Below are positions 34,325-43,629 of a DNA stretch of 60,832 nucleotides, one piece after another. The translations under genes were made by a program, and so were the position numbers. How positions within the stretch are numbered: position 1 is the stretch's first letter; each line of letters starts with the position of its first letter. This DNA comes from Actinomycetes bacterium (lineage in GTDB: Bacteria; Actinomycetota; Coriobacteriia; Coriobacteriales; Eggerthellaceae). The DNA is taken from NCBI GenBank assembly GCA_023429565.1, contig JAEZDJ010000047.1, positions 1 to 60,832 of the forward strand. Reading direction: 5' to 3'. The notes under the pieces are model-generated. The model was not told the origin of the DNA and ran no database searches. It saw only the letters and a program-made list of their open reading frames with translations.

Positions 34325-35284
34325 ATGCGCATCGTCTTCATGGGAACGCCGGCCTTTGCCGCCACCATTTTGGAGGACCTTCTGCAGCAGCATGAGGTGG
34401 CGGCCGTCTATACGAGACCCGATGCCGTGCGAGGACGGGGCAAGAAGCTTCAGCCTTCGCCCGTCAAGCAGGTCGCCCTCCGCTTCGGGCTTCCCGTGAT
34501 CGCCTCAACCAGCTTGCGTGACGAGGCCGTTCGGCGCAAGCTGGCTTCGTTCGAGCCGGATGTCATCTGCGTTGCCGCCTTCGGTGCCATCCTTCCAGAG
34601 GACGTGCTTGCGCTGCCTCCCTACGGCTGCCTGAACGTCCACGCGTCGCTTTTGCCTCGTTGGCGGGGGGCGGCTCCGATCGAGCGCGCCATTCTTGCCG
34701 GAGACGATCAGACGGGTGTCTGCGTGATGCGGATGGAGAAGGGCTTGGATACCGGACCGTACTGCGTATGCCGCACGGCGCGCATTGAGGGAAAGTCGGC
34801 AACTGAGCTTTCGGACGAGCTGGCCAGCCTGGGCTCGAATGCTTTGCTCACCGCGCTTGTTCATGTGACGTGCAATGCGGACGATTGGACCGATCAAGAC
34901 GAGTCGGCCGCGACCTACGCTCCCAAGATCGAAAAGGGCGAGCTCAACCTTGCTCCCTCGGAATCGGCGCTTGTGCTTGCCCGCAAGGTGCAGGCATCGA
35001 GCGACGCCCATCCCGCGCGCGGGATCATTGCGAAACGCGGCGTGACCGTCCTGGCGGCACGCGATGTTCGCGGCGATGCCCATGCTGCCCAGCTGACCGA
35101 AGGGATGGAACCGGGGTCGGTTCGCTTTGCTGAGAAACGGCTGTTTCTCTCGGGCGCGGACGGCGCGTTGGAGGTGAGGTCGCTCAAGCCCGATGGCAAG
35201 CAGGAAATGGCGGCCCGTGCATTTGCCGATGGCGTTCAGGGCATTCAGAGCGGCGCCATGAAATGGGAGGCCGTGCATGTCTGA
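34325..35284 (+). CDS. fmt: Methionyl-tRNA formyltransferase
   Basis: A 319-residue enzyme that formylates initiator Met-tRNA with 10-formyl-THF. N-terminal MRIVFMGTPAFAA, the catalytic NVHASLLPRWRGAAPI (Asn, His) and the Asp-containing MRMEKGLDTGP are classic. The C-terminal OB-like domain covers about 210-319 and includes TYAPKIEKGE. It forms the def-fmt-rsmB set and overlaps rsmB by 8 bp. Confidence 0.96.
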   Translation: MRIVFMGTPAFAATILEDLLQQHEVAAVYTRPDAVRGRGKKLQPSPVKQVALRFGLPVIASTSLRDEAVRRKLASFEPDVICVAAFGAILPEDVLALPPYGCLNVHASLLPRWRGAAPIERAILAGDDQTGVCVMRMEKGLDTGPYCVCRTARIEGKSATELSDELASLGSNALLTALVHVTCNADDWTDQDESAATYAPKIEKGELNLAPSESALVLARKVQASSDAHPARGIIAKRGVTVLAARDVRGDAHAAQLTEGMEPGSVRFAEKRLFLSGADGALEVRSLKPDGKQEMAARAFADGVQGIQSGAMKWEAVHV

Positions 35285-36737
35285 TGAACGGACGCACACG
35301 TCCCGCGGCCATGGCCGCGGGCCTTCGGCCCACGCGAAAGAAGTCCACGTTCCCCAAGGCTATGCGGGAAAGCCGCGGTCCCAGCGATCGAGGGTCAGTC
35401 CGGCAAGGAAGGCCGCTTTAGAGGTTGTTCGCGCAGTGAGGGAACGCAATGCGTTTGCCCAGGACGTCATTTCCCAAACGATCGACAAGGCTCCTCTCAG
35501 CCGCGAAGACCGTGCGTTTGCCACGCGGCTCGCCTTGGGCGTCGTCAGCTCGAGCGGCACGCTCGACGATGTCATCAACCGCGCCCTCCGTTCACCCACG
35601 GATGTCCAGGATGACGTCCGTGACGCGCTGCGGTTGAGCACCTATGAGATCATCTTTCTCAATAAAAGCGCCCATGCCGCCGTTGACCAGGGGGTTGAGC
35701 TTACCCGCACCGTGACGCCCAAGGCGGCGGGACTTGCGAATGCCGCCTTGCGCAAGATCGTCGGTCTCAAGGAGTCGTTTCCCTTCGGCGATCCCGCGAA
35801 AGATATCGATGCCCTTGCCCGCTTGCATGCGTTTCCCTCCTGGCTGGCCAAGCGCCTCGTAGCCGATCTCGGACCCCGCGAGGCCGTCGACTTCATGCGC
35901 GCGTCAAACGATCCAGCCCCGCTTTTCGTCGCCGTGAACGCGCTCAAGGCAACAGACGACGAGGTGCGTGACACATTTGCCTCCGCGGGCGTGCGGATTG
36001 AGCCCGAGGCTGTCCTGGGCAGCTTTTCGCCGGGATGCTACCGAGTCCCCGACGGCCATGCCTTGCTTGACCCCGATGTCAAGCAGCTGTTTGCGCAGGG
36101 CAAGATTCTCGTGTCCGATGCGGCATCGCAGGCCGTTGCGCACAGCGTGTTGCCCCAAGACAAGCCGTCCTCGTTTCTTGAGGTGGGGGCAGGGCGTGCG
36201 ACCAAGACCATTTTGCTTCAGAGCAACGCCTTGCTTGCCTACGGACATCAGCTTGAGCTGACTGCGCTCGACAACCATTCGTTCAAAACGGCCTTGCTCC
36301 TCGAGCGCACGAGACGCTACGGCGCTCAGGTTGCGCAGGCCGTCACCGGAGATGCCCTCGATCTTGGGAAGGAATTTTCGGGGCGCCTGTTTGGACAGGC
36401 GTTCGTCGATGCCCCCTGTTCGGGGCTTGGGACGTTGCGACGTCATCCCGAAATACGTTGGCGGCTTTCCAGCGGCGACATCCCGCGCATAGCCCGCAGG
36501 CAACTTGAGATTCTTGATTCCGTCGCCTCCCATGTGGCTGTGGGGGGAACGCTGTCATATGCCACCTGCACGGTCACGCATGCTGAGAACAACGGCGTGG
36601 TGAAGGCGTTTCTTGAGGGGAAGGCCGGCAGCGGGTTCAAGTTGGTGCCGATCAACGGATGGGCGTGCTTCTCGTCTCGCCTTGTTCCGGATGGTTGCGA
36701 TGCGCATTTTGCCGTACAAATGGTTCGCTGGCGCTGA
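35277..36737 (+). CDS. rsmB: 16S rRNA (cytosine-C5) methyltransferase RsmB-like
   Basis: A 486-residue RNA methyltransferase, likely acting on 16S rRNA m5C967. The N-terminus has a Gly/His/Arg-rich tail, then a NusB-like RNA-binding domain (about 45-175). The Rossmann domain has SAM motif LEVGAGRATKTI. Two catalytic Cys are seen in DAPCSGLGTLRRHPE and ATCTVTHAENN. The end is short (AVQMVRWR). It overlaps fmt by 8 bp, so it is co-translated. Confidence 0.92.
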   Translation: MSDERTHTSRGHGRGPSAHAKEVHVPQGYAGKPRSQRSRVSPARKAALEVVRAVRERNAFAQDVISQTIDKAPLSREDRAFATRLALGVVSSSGTLDDVINRALRSPTDVQDDVRDALRLSTYEIIFLNKSAHAAVDQGVELTRTVTPKAAGLANAALRKIVGLKESFPFGDPAKDIDALARLHAFPSWLAKRLVADLGPREAVDFMRASNDPAPLFVAVNALKATDDEVRDTFASAGVRIEPEAVLGSFSPGCYRVPDGHALLDPDVKQLFAQGKILVSDAASQAVAHSVLPQDKPSSFLEVGAGRATKTILLQSNALLAYGHQLELTALDNHSFKTALLLERTRRYGAQVAQAVTGDALDLGKEFSGRLFGQAFVDAPCSGLGTLRRHPEIRWRLSSGDIPRIARRQLEILDSVASHVAVGGTLSYATCTVTHAENNGVVKAFLEGKAGSGFKLVPINGWACFSSRLVPDGCDAHFAVQMVRWR

Positions 36738-36801
36738 CGTTGGTGTAGAATCAAGAAGACGAGCGTATCGTTTCAGCAAAAACGTTCACGAAAGGACCGC
36801 T

Positions 36802-37773
36802 ATGCATCCCGCACGCATCATGGAAATACTCGCCGTTGCCGAGAAGGCAGCCATCGCCTCGGCCGAGTGGAACGGCAAGGGGGATAAAGTCGCGGCCGAT
36901 CAGGCGGCGACGACCGCCATGCGCGAAGCTTTCAACACCATTGACTTCTCCGGTCGCATCGTCATCGGCGAGGGAGAGCGCGACGAGGCGCCGATGCTCT
37001 TCATCGGCGAGGAACTTGGCCGCGGAGGCGAAGAGATCGACATTGCCGTTGATCCCTTGGAAGGCACGAACCTGTGCGCCTACAACAAGCCCAACGCTTT
37101 GACGACCATCGCCATCGCGCCCAAAGGGGCCCTGCTGTTCGCACCGGACACGTATATGCAAAAAATTGCCGCAGGCGCCGCCTGCGCCGGCAAGGTGAGC
37201 ATCGATGCCACTCCTGCTGAAAACGTGGCTGCCGTGGCGGAGGCCCTGGGGAAGCCCGTCTCTGAAGTCAATGTATGCATTCTCGACCGTGGGCGTCATC
37301 AGGACCTCATCCAGGCTGTCCGCGACGCTGGTGCCCGCGTGCGCCTCATCGACGACGGCGACGTGTTCGGCGCCATCGCGACGGCCGTTCCCGGCACGGG
37401 CATCGACCTGTACATGGGCTCCGGCGGTGCGCCGGAAGGCGTCCTCGCCTGCACGGGACTCAAGGCCATCGGTGGCGTTTTCGAGGGGCGCCTGCGTTTC
37501 GACCTTGACAAGGATGGCGAGGAAAAGCGGGCTCGCGCCGAGCAGACCGCTGCGGTCGACCTCGATTCCGTCCTGACCATGGACACGCTTGTCCGGTCGG
37601 ACGACGCAGCGTTCATCGCCTGCGGAGTGACTGACGGAGAGATGGTTTCCGGCGTGTCGACGGCTGACGGCTCGGTGACCACCGAATGCATCGTCATGAA
37701 CGCGGCTGATCGGTCGGTTCGCTTTGTCAAGACCTGCCATCGCGGACAGAACGGGCTTGTGCGTTTCGACTGA
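36802..37773 (+). CDS. glpX: Class II fructose-1,6-bisphosphatase (GlpX)
   Basis: A 323-residue gluconeogenic phosphatase of the GlpX type. Visible metal and substrate motifs are GEGERDEAPML, IDIAVDPLEGTNLCA (metal Asp, Glu) and MGSGGAPEGVL. AAAGGACC precedes the ATG at 36802. It lies 64 bp after rsmB and may have its own promoter. GlpX hydrolyses fructose-1,6-bisphosphate, and some homologues also act on sedoheptulose-1,7-bisphosphate. Confidence 0.95.
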   Translation: MHPARIMEILAVAEKAAIASAEWNGKGDKVAADQAATTAMREAFNTIDFSGRIVIGEGERDEAPMLFIGEELGRGGEEIDIAVDPLEGTNLCAYNKPNALTTIAIAPKGALLFAPDTYMQKIAAGAACAGKVSIDATPAENVAAVAEALGKPVSEVNVCILDRGRHQDLIQAVRDAGARVRLIDDGDVFGAIATAVPGTGIDLYMGSGGAPEGVLACTGLKAIGGVFEGRLRFDLDKDGEEKRARAEQTAAVDLDSVLTMDTLVRSDDAAFIACGVTDGEMVSGVSTADGSVTTECIVMNAADRSVRFVKTCHRGQNGLVRFD

Positions 37774-37894
37774 TGCCTCCCTCCGTTCATGTGCGGGACA
37801 CGGGATGGGTCTTCTCACGCCGTCCTCGTGCCTGGACGGCTAGCTCACGGGCATGGTCGGATAGGGCGTAGACATTCAAGTTTTGCGTTTTCGG

Positions 37895-37924
37895 AACGCG
37901 GCGGCATCTGATGCACGCCGCGTT
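37895..37924 (+). terminator. Terminator-like hairpin after glpX
   Basis: AACGCGGCG (37895-37903) pairs with CGCCGCGTT (37916-37924), and the loop GCATCTGATGCA can extend the stem. TTTCTG follows, a weak U-tract. It lies about 120 bp beyond the glpX stop. Confidence 0.45.
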
Positions 37925-38128
37925 TCTGCATTCTTGTCAAGCTTGTCGCTGCTTTTTCGCCGGATGCCAGCGTTGGTGCGGAGGGGTCCCGCGGCGGAAA
38001 TCTTGGACTCGGCTGTCCTGTCCCGGTCTGCCCAGTCCGCCTACGGAGATTTGCGTGTTTTCACGTTTGCCCCGAATGAAGTGCTTTATACTGTGTCCGT
38101 ATTCATTCATGTCATTGATAGCCCATTT

Positions 38129-38148
38129 GACCAGTGATGACCAGCGAT
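38129..38148 (+). repeat. Tandem 10-bp repeat upstream of the HTH-cupin gene
   Basis: GACCAGTGAT is immediately followed by GACCAGCGAT, a head-to-tail pair with one mismatch and helical (10-bp) phasing. It sits 45 bp upstream of the regulator start. It could be an operator half-site pair for the adjacent XRE-type protein. This is inferred from position only. Confidence 0.3.
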
Positions 38149-38192
38149 CATTATGCTGACGTTGCGATAGCCGTAAAGGAGGTCTTGCGACT

Positions 38193-38777
38193 GTGGAACC
38201 CAATATCAAAGAGGTGGCTGGGCGTATTCAGGCGTTGCGCGAAGACCTCGGCATCACCGCTGAGGAAATGGCTGCTGCCACGGGACGCTCCTTGAGCGAA
38301 TACTTGGCCCAGGAGTCGGGCGACCAGGATCTCTCATTCACGTTTTTATATAAATGTGCCGACCGACTGGGAGTTGACGTCATTGAACTCCTGACGGGCG
38401 AGAACCCCCATCTGTCTGGGTATTCTCTCACACGCGCTCCCGAAGGGCTTTCCATCAAGCGCCGCGCGGGTTTTGAATACCTGCACAAGGCTCCGCACTT
38501 CAAGAACAAGCTTGCCGAGCCTTTTCTCGTTACGGCACCCTATGTGGAAGAGGAGCAGGGCAAGCCTGTGCATCTGTCCTATCATGTTGGGCAAGAGCTG
38601 GACTATGTCGTCTCCGGCCGCATGCGTTTTGCTTACGAGGGCCATGTGGAGGAACTTGAAGCGGGAGATCTGCTCATGTACGACTCGAGCCGCGGCCATG
38701 GCATGATCGCCATTGGCGGGGAACCATGCGTGTTCTTGGCAATTGTCATGAAGCCCCACGGGGAAACGATTATTTAG
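38193..38777 (+). CDS. XRE-family HTH regulator with C-terminal cupin domain (1)
   Basis: A 194-residue two-domain regulator. Residues 8-70 form an XRE/lambda-repressor-like HTH (IQALREDLGITAEEMAAATG). Residues 105-190 form a small cupin barrel (HVGQELDYVVSGRMRF, LEAGDLLMYDSSRGHG). Such regulators often sense a small acid or CoA-pathway metabolite. AAAGGAGG lies 11 bases before the GTG start. It is paired with an acyl-CoA synthetase, and a paralogous pair lies at 44172-46446, so each regulator may control its adjacent ligase. Confidence 0.88.
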   Translation: MEPNIKEVAGRIQALREDLGITAEEMAAATGRSLSEYLAQESGDQDLSFTFLYKCADRLGVDVIELLTGENPHLSGYSLTRAPEGLSIKRRAGFEYLHKAPHFKNKLAEPFLVTAPYVEEEQGKPVHLSYHVGQELDYVVSGRMRFAYEGHVEELEAGDLLMYDSSRGHGMIAIGGEPCVFLAIVMKPHGETII

Positions 38778-38897
38778 GCGTTGTCGCTTCGTGGACGGAC
38801 CTCTGTGGCCTCCACGCTTTTGGCAGCGCCTCCATCCTGTGATCGCATCCGTCTCGCGGCGGACTGCCTGCCGCGTTGTCCCTGAGGAAAGAAGCTC

Positions 38898-40679
38898 ATG
38901 AGAAACATAAATCTTCGCTATGTCGACGAATCCTATAACGACGACGGTCTCCTGACCGACTTCCAAGTCGTCTGCCCAGACGACTTCAACTTTGGCTACG
39001 ACGTGGTGGACGACATTGCCGAGAACGATCCAGACCGCCGTGCCATGGTATGGTGTAATCCCGAAGGAGAGGAGCATGTCTTCACCTTCGCGGACATGAA
39101 GCGCTGGTCGGACAAGACCGCGAACTACCTGTCCGATCAGGGTATCGGGCGCGGTGACTATGTGATGGTCATCCTGCGTCGGCACTATCAATTTTGGTTC
39201 GTGGCCACCGCGCTGGCAAAGCTCGGCGCCGTCATGGTCCCAGCCACGTTCATGCTCAAAGAGCACGACTTGGAATATCGTTTGCGGGGGGCGTCCATCA
39301 AGGCCGTGATAGCCACTTCGCTGGGCGGCATCTCCCGTGTGGTGGACAATGTCGCCGCCGCCTGCCCTGACCTTTTGACGAAGATGCTGGTGAACGGTGC
39401 GGGAGGCGGACTCACTCCAGAAGACGAGCAGGGAGCGCTCGTGTTCCCTGATACGGGCGAGCCGCTGGGCAAGGAGCTTTCCGGTCCGCAAGGTGTCTGC
39501 GCCGCTCCTGCAGTGCGCGAGGGCTGGTTGGATTTCAATACAGGAGTACGCGAGACTTCTGATTCTTTCGCGCGGCGCGAGACAGCGGCTTCAGACCCCA
39601 TGCTCATGTACTTTTCCTCCGGCACTTCGGGCAATCCGAAGATGGTGCTGCATGACTCGGAGTATGCCATCGCTCACCTGATCACGGCGAAACACTGGCA
39701 TAACGTCAAGCCAGACGGGCTGCACTTCACCATTGCTGACACCGGTTGGGGCAAGGCCGTGTGGGGGAAGTATTATGGCCAGTGGCTTATGGAGGCCTGC
39801 GTTTTCACCTATGACTTCGATCGCTTCCATCCCTCCGAGGTGCTGTCCCTCATCGGACGCTACCATATCACCACGCTCTGCTGTCCGCCAACCATGTACC
39901 GCATGATGATGGCGGAGGACATCGATTCCTACGAGCTCTCCAGCCTCGTCTATTCGACCACGGCGGGCGAGGCCTTGAATCCTGACCTGTTCGATTTCTG
40001 GAAAGAACACACGGGGCTCACGATCTATGAGGGATTCGGACAGACCGAAACCCCCCTCACCATCGCGAACCTGACGGGAACAATGCCTCATCCGGGTTCT
40101 ATGGGCAAACCGGTGCCCCTGTACAAGGTCGAAATCCAGCGTGAGGACGGCAGCCGATGCGACACGGGAGAGACAGGGGAGATATGTATCGACATCTCGT
40201 CCAAGGCTCCAGGAATCATGCTGGAATACTACCGCGACGAGGCCAAGACGAAGGCTGCGATGCGCGATGGATGGTACCATACCGGCGATACTGCCTGGTG
40301 TGACGAGGACGGCTACTTCTGGTATGTCGGCCGCAACGACGATGTCATCAAATCGAGCGGATATCGCATCGGCCCCTTTGAGATAGAAAGCGTTCTTCTG
40401 CAACATGAGGCAGTTCGCGAGTGCGCCGTCACAGGCATCCCCGACCCAGTGCGGGGGAAGTCGGTGAAGGCCACGGTCGTTTTGACGGCCGGCTTTGCGG
40501 GAACCTCCGAGCTCACCAAGGAGTTGCAGACATGGGTGAAGGGGCAGACAGCTCCGTATAAGTATCCTCGTATCGTGGAATATGTGGAGGAGTTGCCGAA
40601 AACCGTCAATGGCAAGATCCGCCGCGCGGCCATCCGTGAGGTTGACGAGGCGGCGAAGGCTCCTGAGGGGCTTTCATGA
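38898..40679 (+). CDS. AMP-forming acyl-CoA synthetase (1)
   Basis: A 593-residue adenylate-forming ligase that activates a carboxylic acid to acyl-CoA with ATP. Motifs are YFSSGTSGNPKMV (P-loop), YEGFGQTE (A5), WYHTGDTAW (A7), GRNDDVIKSSGYRIGPFEIE (A8) and the catalytic Lys in TVNGKIRR. It resembles medium-chain/acetyl-CoA-type synthetases. Against the second copy (44773-46446) it carries about 36 extra residues, partly near 160-230. GAGGAAAGAAGC precedes the ATG, and the stop overlaps the next gene (ATGA). The likely substrate is a branched-chain or aryl acid tied to the oxidoreductase; this is an inference. Confidence 0.9.
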   Translation: MRNINLRYVDESYNDDGLLTDFQVVCPDDFNFGYDVVDDIAENDPDRRAMVWCNPEGEEHVFTFADMKRWSDKTANYLSDQGIGRGDYVMVILRRHYQFWFVATALAKLGAVMVPATFMLKEHDLEYRLRGASIKAVIATSLGGISRVVDNVAAACPDLLTKMLVNGAGGGLTPEDEQGALVFPDTGEPLGKELSGPQGVCAAPAVREGWLDFNTGVRETSDSFARRETAASDPMLMYFSSGTSGNPKMVLHDSEYAIAHLITAKHWHNVKPDGLHFTIADTGWGKAVWGKYYGQWLMEACVFTYDFDRFHPSEVLSLIGRYHITTLCCPPTMYRMMMAEDIDSYELSSLVYSTTAGEALNPDLFDFWKEHTGLTIYEGFGQTETPLTIANLTGTMPHPGSMGKPVPLYKVEIQREDGSRCDTGETGEICIDISSKAPGIMLEYYRDEAKTKAAMRDGWYHTGDTAWCDEDGYFWYVGRNDDVIKSSGYRIGPFEIESVLLQHEAVRECAVTGIPDPVRGKSVKATVVLTAGFAGTSELTKELQTWVKGQTAPYKYPRIVEYVEELPKTVNGKIRRAAIREVDEAAKAPEGLS

Positions 40680-41422
40680 TTGCGGATGAGGCCTTTCGCC
40701 CCACGGCTTCGGTCTTCATCGTGACGGGGCACTATGGGGCGGGAAAGACCAATTTCTCCCTCAATGTCGCCCTTGACGCTGCGGCGGACGGCCGTGTCGT
40801 GACGATTGTCGATCTGGACGTGGTCAATCCCTTCTTTCGGTCCAGCGACTACCGCGATCTTCTCGAGGATCGGGGGGTGCGCGTCATTTCCCCGGTGTTC
40901 GCAGGGACCAACGTCGACGGGCCGAGCCTGTCGGGAGCAATTGGGCCGGCCATCGAGCTCGCACGGCGCCCGCTGGACGATGGGGGCACCTTGCCCTTGC
41001 TTGTCATAGACGCTGGCGGGGACGACGTGGGCGCCACGGCCCTCGGGCGCTTTGCCGAGGCGGTTGAAGCCGGCCCCTATGAGATGGTCTATGTGGTGAA
41101 CCGAAGCCGCAACCTCACGCAGGATCCGAGCGAGGCTGTCGAGATCATGCGCGAGATCGAGGCGCGGTCGCACCTCTGTGCGACCGCGGTTGTGAACAAC
41201 ACGCATCTTCAGGGGGAGACCGATCTGGAGACGATCGAGCGGGGCATTTCCTTTGCCGAGGAGGTTGCCGCTTCCGTGGGGCTTCCACTCGCGTGCACGA
41301 CCGTGCCGGTCAGCGCACCTGCGTTGTTCTCTGGCCGGGAAACCCATCGCATTGGGCGGTCTGAGGGTAAACAAACGCTCTATCCTGTGCGAGTATATGT
41401 TCATGCTCCCTGGGACAACTGA
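40676..41422 (+). CDS. P-loop ATPase of the CobQ/ParA-like class
   Basis: A 248-residue cytosolic NTPase with Walker A GHYGAGKTNFS (about 18-28), an Asp-rich switch LDVVNPFFRSSDY and Walker B LLVIDAGGDD. It resembles MinD/CobQ/NifH-class P-loop proteins. The 4-bp overlap with acyl-CoA synthetase 1 and position before the ferredoxin suggest a role in the same pathway. It could be an assembly or metal/cofactor-insertion factor for the oxidoreductase, but nothing in the sequence fixes this. There are no Cys pairs for an Fe-S cluster as in NifH/Nbp35. Confidence 0.7.
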   Translation: MIADEAFRPTASVFIVTGHYGAGKTNFSLNVALDAAADGRVVTIVDLDVVNPFFRSSDYRDLLEDRGVRVISPVFAGTNVDGPSLSGAIGPAIELARRPLDDGGTLPLLVIDAGGDDVGATALGRFAEAVEAGPYEMVYVVNRSRNLTQDPSEAVEIMREIEARSHLCATAVVNNTHLQGETDLETIERGISFAEEVAASVGLPLACTTVPVSAPALFSGRETHRIGRSEGKQTLYPVRVYVHAPWDN

Positions 41423-41490
41423 AGGAGAAGCCACTGGCATGCGGCTTCGTTGCCGATACTGGTGAGAGAGCAAGACGAGGAAGGCGAACC

Positions 41491-41697
41491 ATGGCGAGAA
41501 TCAGCGTAGACGATCGCTTCTGCAAGGGCTGCGGTCTCTGTGTGGATGTGTGTCCGACGCACATCATAAAGCTTGATCGCACCACCATCACTGCAAAGGG
41601 CTACCATCCGGCGCAGTGCGTAGACCAGAGCAAGTGCACAGGTTGCACAACCTGTGCAATCATGTGCCCTGACGTCGCGATCACGGTAGAGAGGTAG
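41491..41697 (+). CDS. 2-oxoacid:ferredoxin oxidoreductase delta subunit (2[4Fe-4S] ferredoxin)
   Basis: A 68-residue ferredoxin with two cluster motifs, CKGCGLCVDVCP and CTGCTTCAIMCP, enough for two [4Fe-4S] clusters. It passes electrons from the TPP/alpha-beta core to ferredoxin. It is 6 bp from the alpha gene and is evidently the delta subunit of a four-subunit VOR/KOR-type enzyme. An in-frame Cys, AQCVDQSKC, precedes the second cluster. Confidence 0.93.
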   Translation: MARISVDDRFCKGCGLCVDVCPTHIIKLDRTTITAKGYHPAQCVDQSKCTGCTTCAIMCPDVAITVER

Positions 41698-41702
41698 GGG
41701 TC

Positions 41703-42785
41703 ATGGCAGAGAAAGTGCTCATGAAGGGCAACGAGGCGCTTGCTGAAAGTGCTCTGCGGGCTGGCTGCCGTTTTTTCTTCGGCTATCCCATCACGCCGCA
41801 AACCGAGCTTGCGGCCTACATGTCCAAGCGCATGCCGAAGATCGGCGGGACCTACCTGCAGGCTGAGAGTGAGGTCGCGGCCATCAACATGGTGTATGGC
41901 GCTGCGGCGGCGGGCGCCCGAGTCATGACGTCCTCGTCATCTCCCGGCATCTCGCTCAAAGGCGAGGGGATATCCTACATGGCTGGTGCAGACCTCCCGG
42001 GCGTCATCGTCAATGTGCAGCGAGGAGGTCCGGGGCTGGGCGGCATTCAGCCTTCTCAGTCCGATTATTGGCAGGCGACGCGCGCCTTGGGCCATGGAGA
42101 CTTCCGGGTGGTCGTGTATGCTCCGTCCACGGTGCAGGAAATGGCTGACTATATCTACGAGGCATTCGACGTGGCTGACCGCTATCGCACTCCTGTCATG
42201 ATTCTGGCCGATGGAATGTTGGGTCAGATGATGGAACCTGTCGTCATGCCTGAGCCCAAGGAAAGCCTTCCTGAAAAACCTTGGGCGACGTGCGGGCATC
42301 GTCATGAACGGCCGCACAACGTGGTGAATTCGCTTTACCTGACTGCCGAGGCGCTCGAGGATCTCAACATCGCACGCTACGAACGTTATGCCGTCATCGA
42401 GCGAGACGAGCAGCGTGCCGAGACGTTCCTCACCGAGGACGCCGATATCGTGGTCGTCGCATTTGGCGCGAGCGCTCGCGTTTCACGCAGCGCGGTGGTT
42501 GCCGCCCGAGAGAAAGGCCTGAAAGTAGGTCTCATCCGCCCCATCACACTTTGGCCCTTCCCGGTTGACGTCATCGAGAGCACCATTCCCTCTGCGAAGG
42601 CCTTTCTTTCCGTGGAGATGAACATGGGCCAGATGGTCGATGACGTTCGCCTTGCCGTGCTGGGGCGACGTCCTGTCGAGTTCTTCGGCCGCACGGGTGG
42701 CGTCATACCGACGCCGGCAGAGGTGTTGGAAAAGCTGGAGGCCATGGCCTCCGCATTGGACTTTGATGTGAAAGGAGGCGAGTGA
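41703..42785 (+). CDS. vorB: 2-oxoacid:ferredoxin oxidoreductase alpha subunit (VorB-type)
   Basis: A 360-residue pyrimidine-binding and transketolase-C-like subunit. Typical segments are KGNEALAESALRAGCRFFFGYPITPQTE (about 7-34) and the VNVQRGGPGLGGIQPSQSD loop (about 100-118). It pairs with the beta subunit to decarboxylate a 2-oxoacid and form acyl-CoA while reducing ferredoxin. The Thr/Ser-rich QAESEVAAINMVYGAAAAG form resembles branched-chain (VorB) enzymes, but pyruvate or 2-oxoglutarate cannot be excluded from sequence. Spacing to beta is one base. Confidence 0.92.
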   Translation: MAEKVLMKGNEALAESALRAGCRFFFGYPITPQTELAAYMSKRMPKIGGTYLQAESEVAAINMVYGAAAAGARVMTSSSSPGISLKGEGISYMAGADLPGVIVNVQRGGPGLGGIQPSQSDYWQATRALGHGDFRVVVYAPSTVQEMADYIYEAFDVADRYRTPVMILADGMLGQMMEPVVMPEPKESLPEKPWATCGHRHERPHNVVNSLYLTAEALEDLNIARYERYAVIERDEQRAETFLTEDADIVVVAFGASARVSRSAVVAAREKGLKVGLIRPITLWPFPVDVIESTIPSAKAFLSVEMNMGQMVDDVRLAVLGRRPVEFFGRTGGVIPTPAEVLEKLEAMASALDFDVKGGE

Positions 42786-42786
42786 C

Positions 42787-43629
42787 ATGGCTGACGAGAC
42801 GAAGGTCGTGTTCGAGCGTCCGCATGCGCTGCTTCCTGTCGTGACGAACTATTGCCCTGGATGTCCCCATGGCATCGTGCACCGGCTGGTGTCGGAAGTG
42901 ATGGACGAGCTCGACATCGAGGGTCGCACCGTCGGCGTGGCACCGGTCGGTTGCTCCGTGACTTCGTATGACTTTTTCGGATGTGACATGATCGAAGCCG
43001 CACATGGCCGTGCGCCTGCCGTCGCCACGGCAGTGAAGCGCGTCCATCCCGACAATATCGTGTACGCCTATCAAGGCGACGGAGACTTGGCCAGCATCGG
43101 CATGGCGGAGACCATCCATGCCGCCACGCGGGGAGAGCACATCACCGTCATCTTCATCAACAATGCCATCTACGGCATGACAGGTGGTCAGATGGCCCCC
43201 ACGAGCTTGCCTAACCAGGTGACGCAAACCAGCCCCTATGGGCGCGACGTCTCGACGGCTGGCTATCCGATCCGCGTGTGCGAACTGCTCTCTTCCCTCG
43301 ACGGCGTCGCTTATCTGGAGCGAGTGACGACCGACAGCCCAAGGAACGTCCGCAAGGCGAAGAAAGCCATCAAGAAGGCGTTTCAGACTCAGATCGACGG
43401 GGTGGGCTACTCGCTTGTCGAGGTGGTCTCCACCTGTCCGACGAACTGGGGCATGAGCCCGCAGGATGCTTTCAGCTGGATGAGGGAGAACATGCTTCCA
43501 TACTATCCGCTTGGGGTGTACAAGGACGTGGTGGCCGAAGGGTTTTCCAGCGTCGCCGAGGCAGCCGCTGCCCGGGCTGAGAGCTGCCCGATCGCAAACG
43601 CCTCAAAACGGGAAGAAGGTGCCCGATGA
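42787..43629 (+). CDS. 2-oxoacid:ferredoxin oxidoreductase beta subunit (TPP-binding)
   Basis: A 280-residue thiamine-pyrophosphate subunit. CPGCPHG near residue 19 and GDGDLASIGMAETIHAATRG followed by NNAIYGMTGGQMAPTS give the Mg-TPP signature. Together with alpha it forms the catalytic heterodimer. AAAGGAGG precedes the ATG by a few bases. Its stop overlaps the gamma start by 4 bp. Confidence 0.94.
   Translation: MADETKVVFERPHALLPVVTNYCPGCPHGIVHRLVSEVMDELDIEGRTVGVAPVGCSVTSYDFFGCDMIEAAHGRAPAVATAVKRVHPDNIVYAYQGDGDLASIGMAETIHAATRGEHITVIFINNAIYGMTGGQMAPTSLPNQVTQTSPYGRDVSTAGYPIRVCELLSSLDGVAYLERVTTDSPRNVRKAKKAIKKAFQTQIDGVGYSLVEVVSTCPTNWGMSPQDAFSWMRENMLPYYPLGVYKDVVAEGFSSVAEAAAARAESCPIANASKREEGAR

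Larger units (their letters stand above)
37774..38192. other. Intergenic region between glpX and the HTH-cupin gene
   Basis: It holds a hairpin at 37895-37924 and a tandem 10-bp repeat at 38129-38148. A -10-like TATACT lies at 38087-38092 without a clear -35. An 84-codon open frame starting TTG at 37883 has no ribosome-binding site and no recognisable product. No gene was called. Confidence 0.55.
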
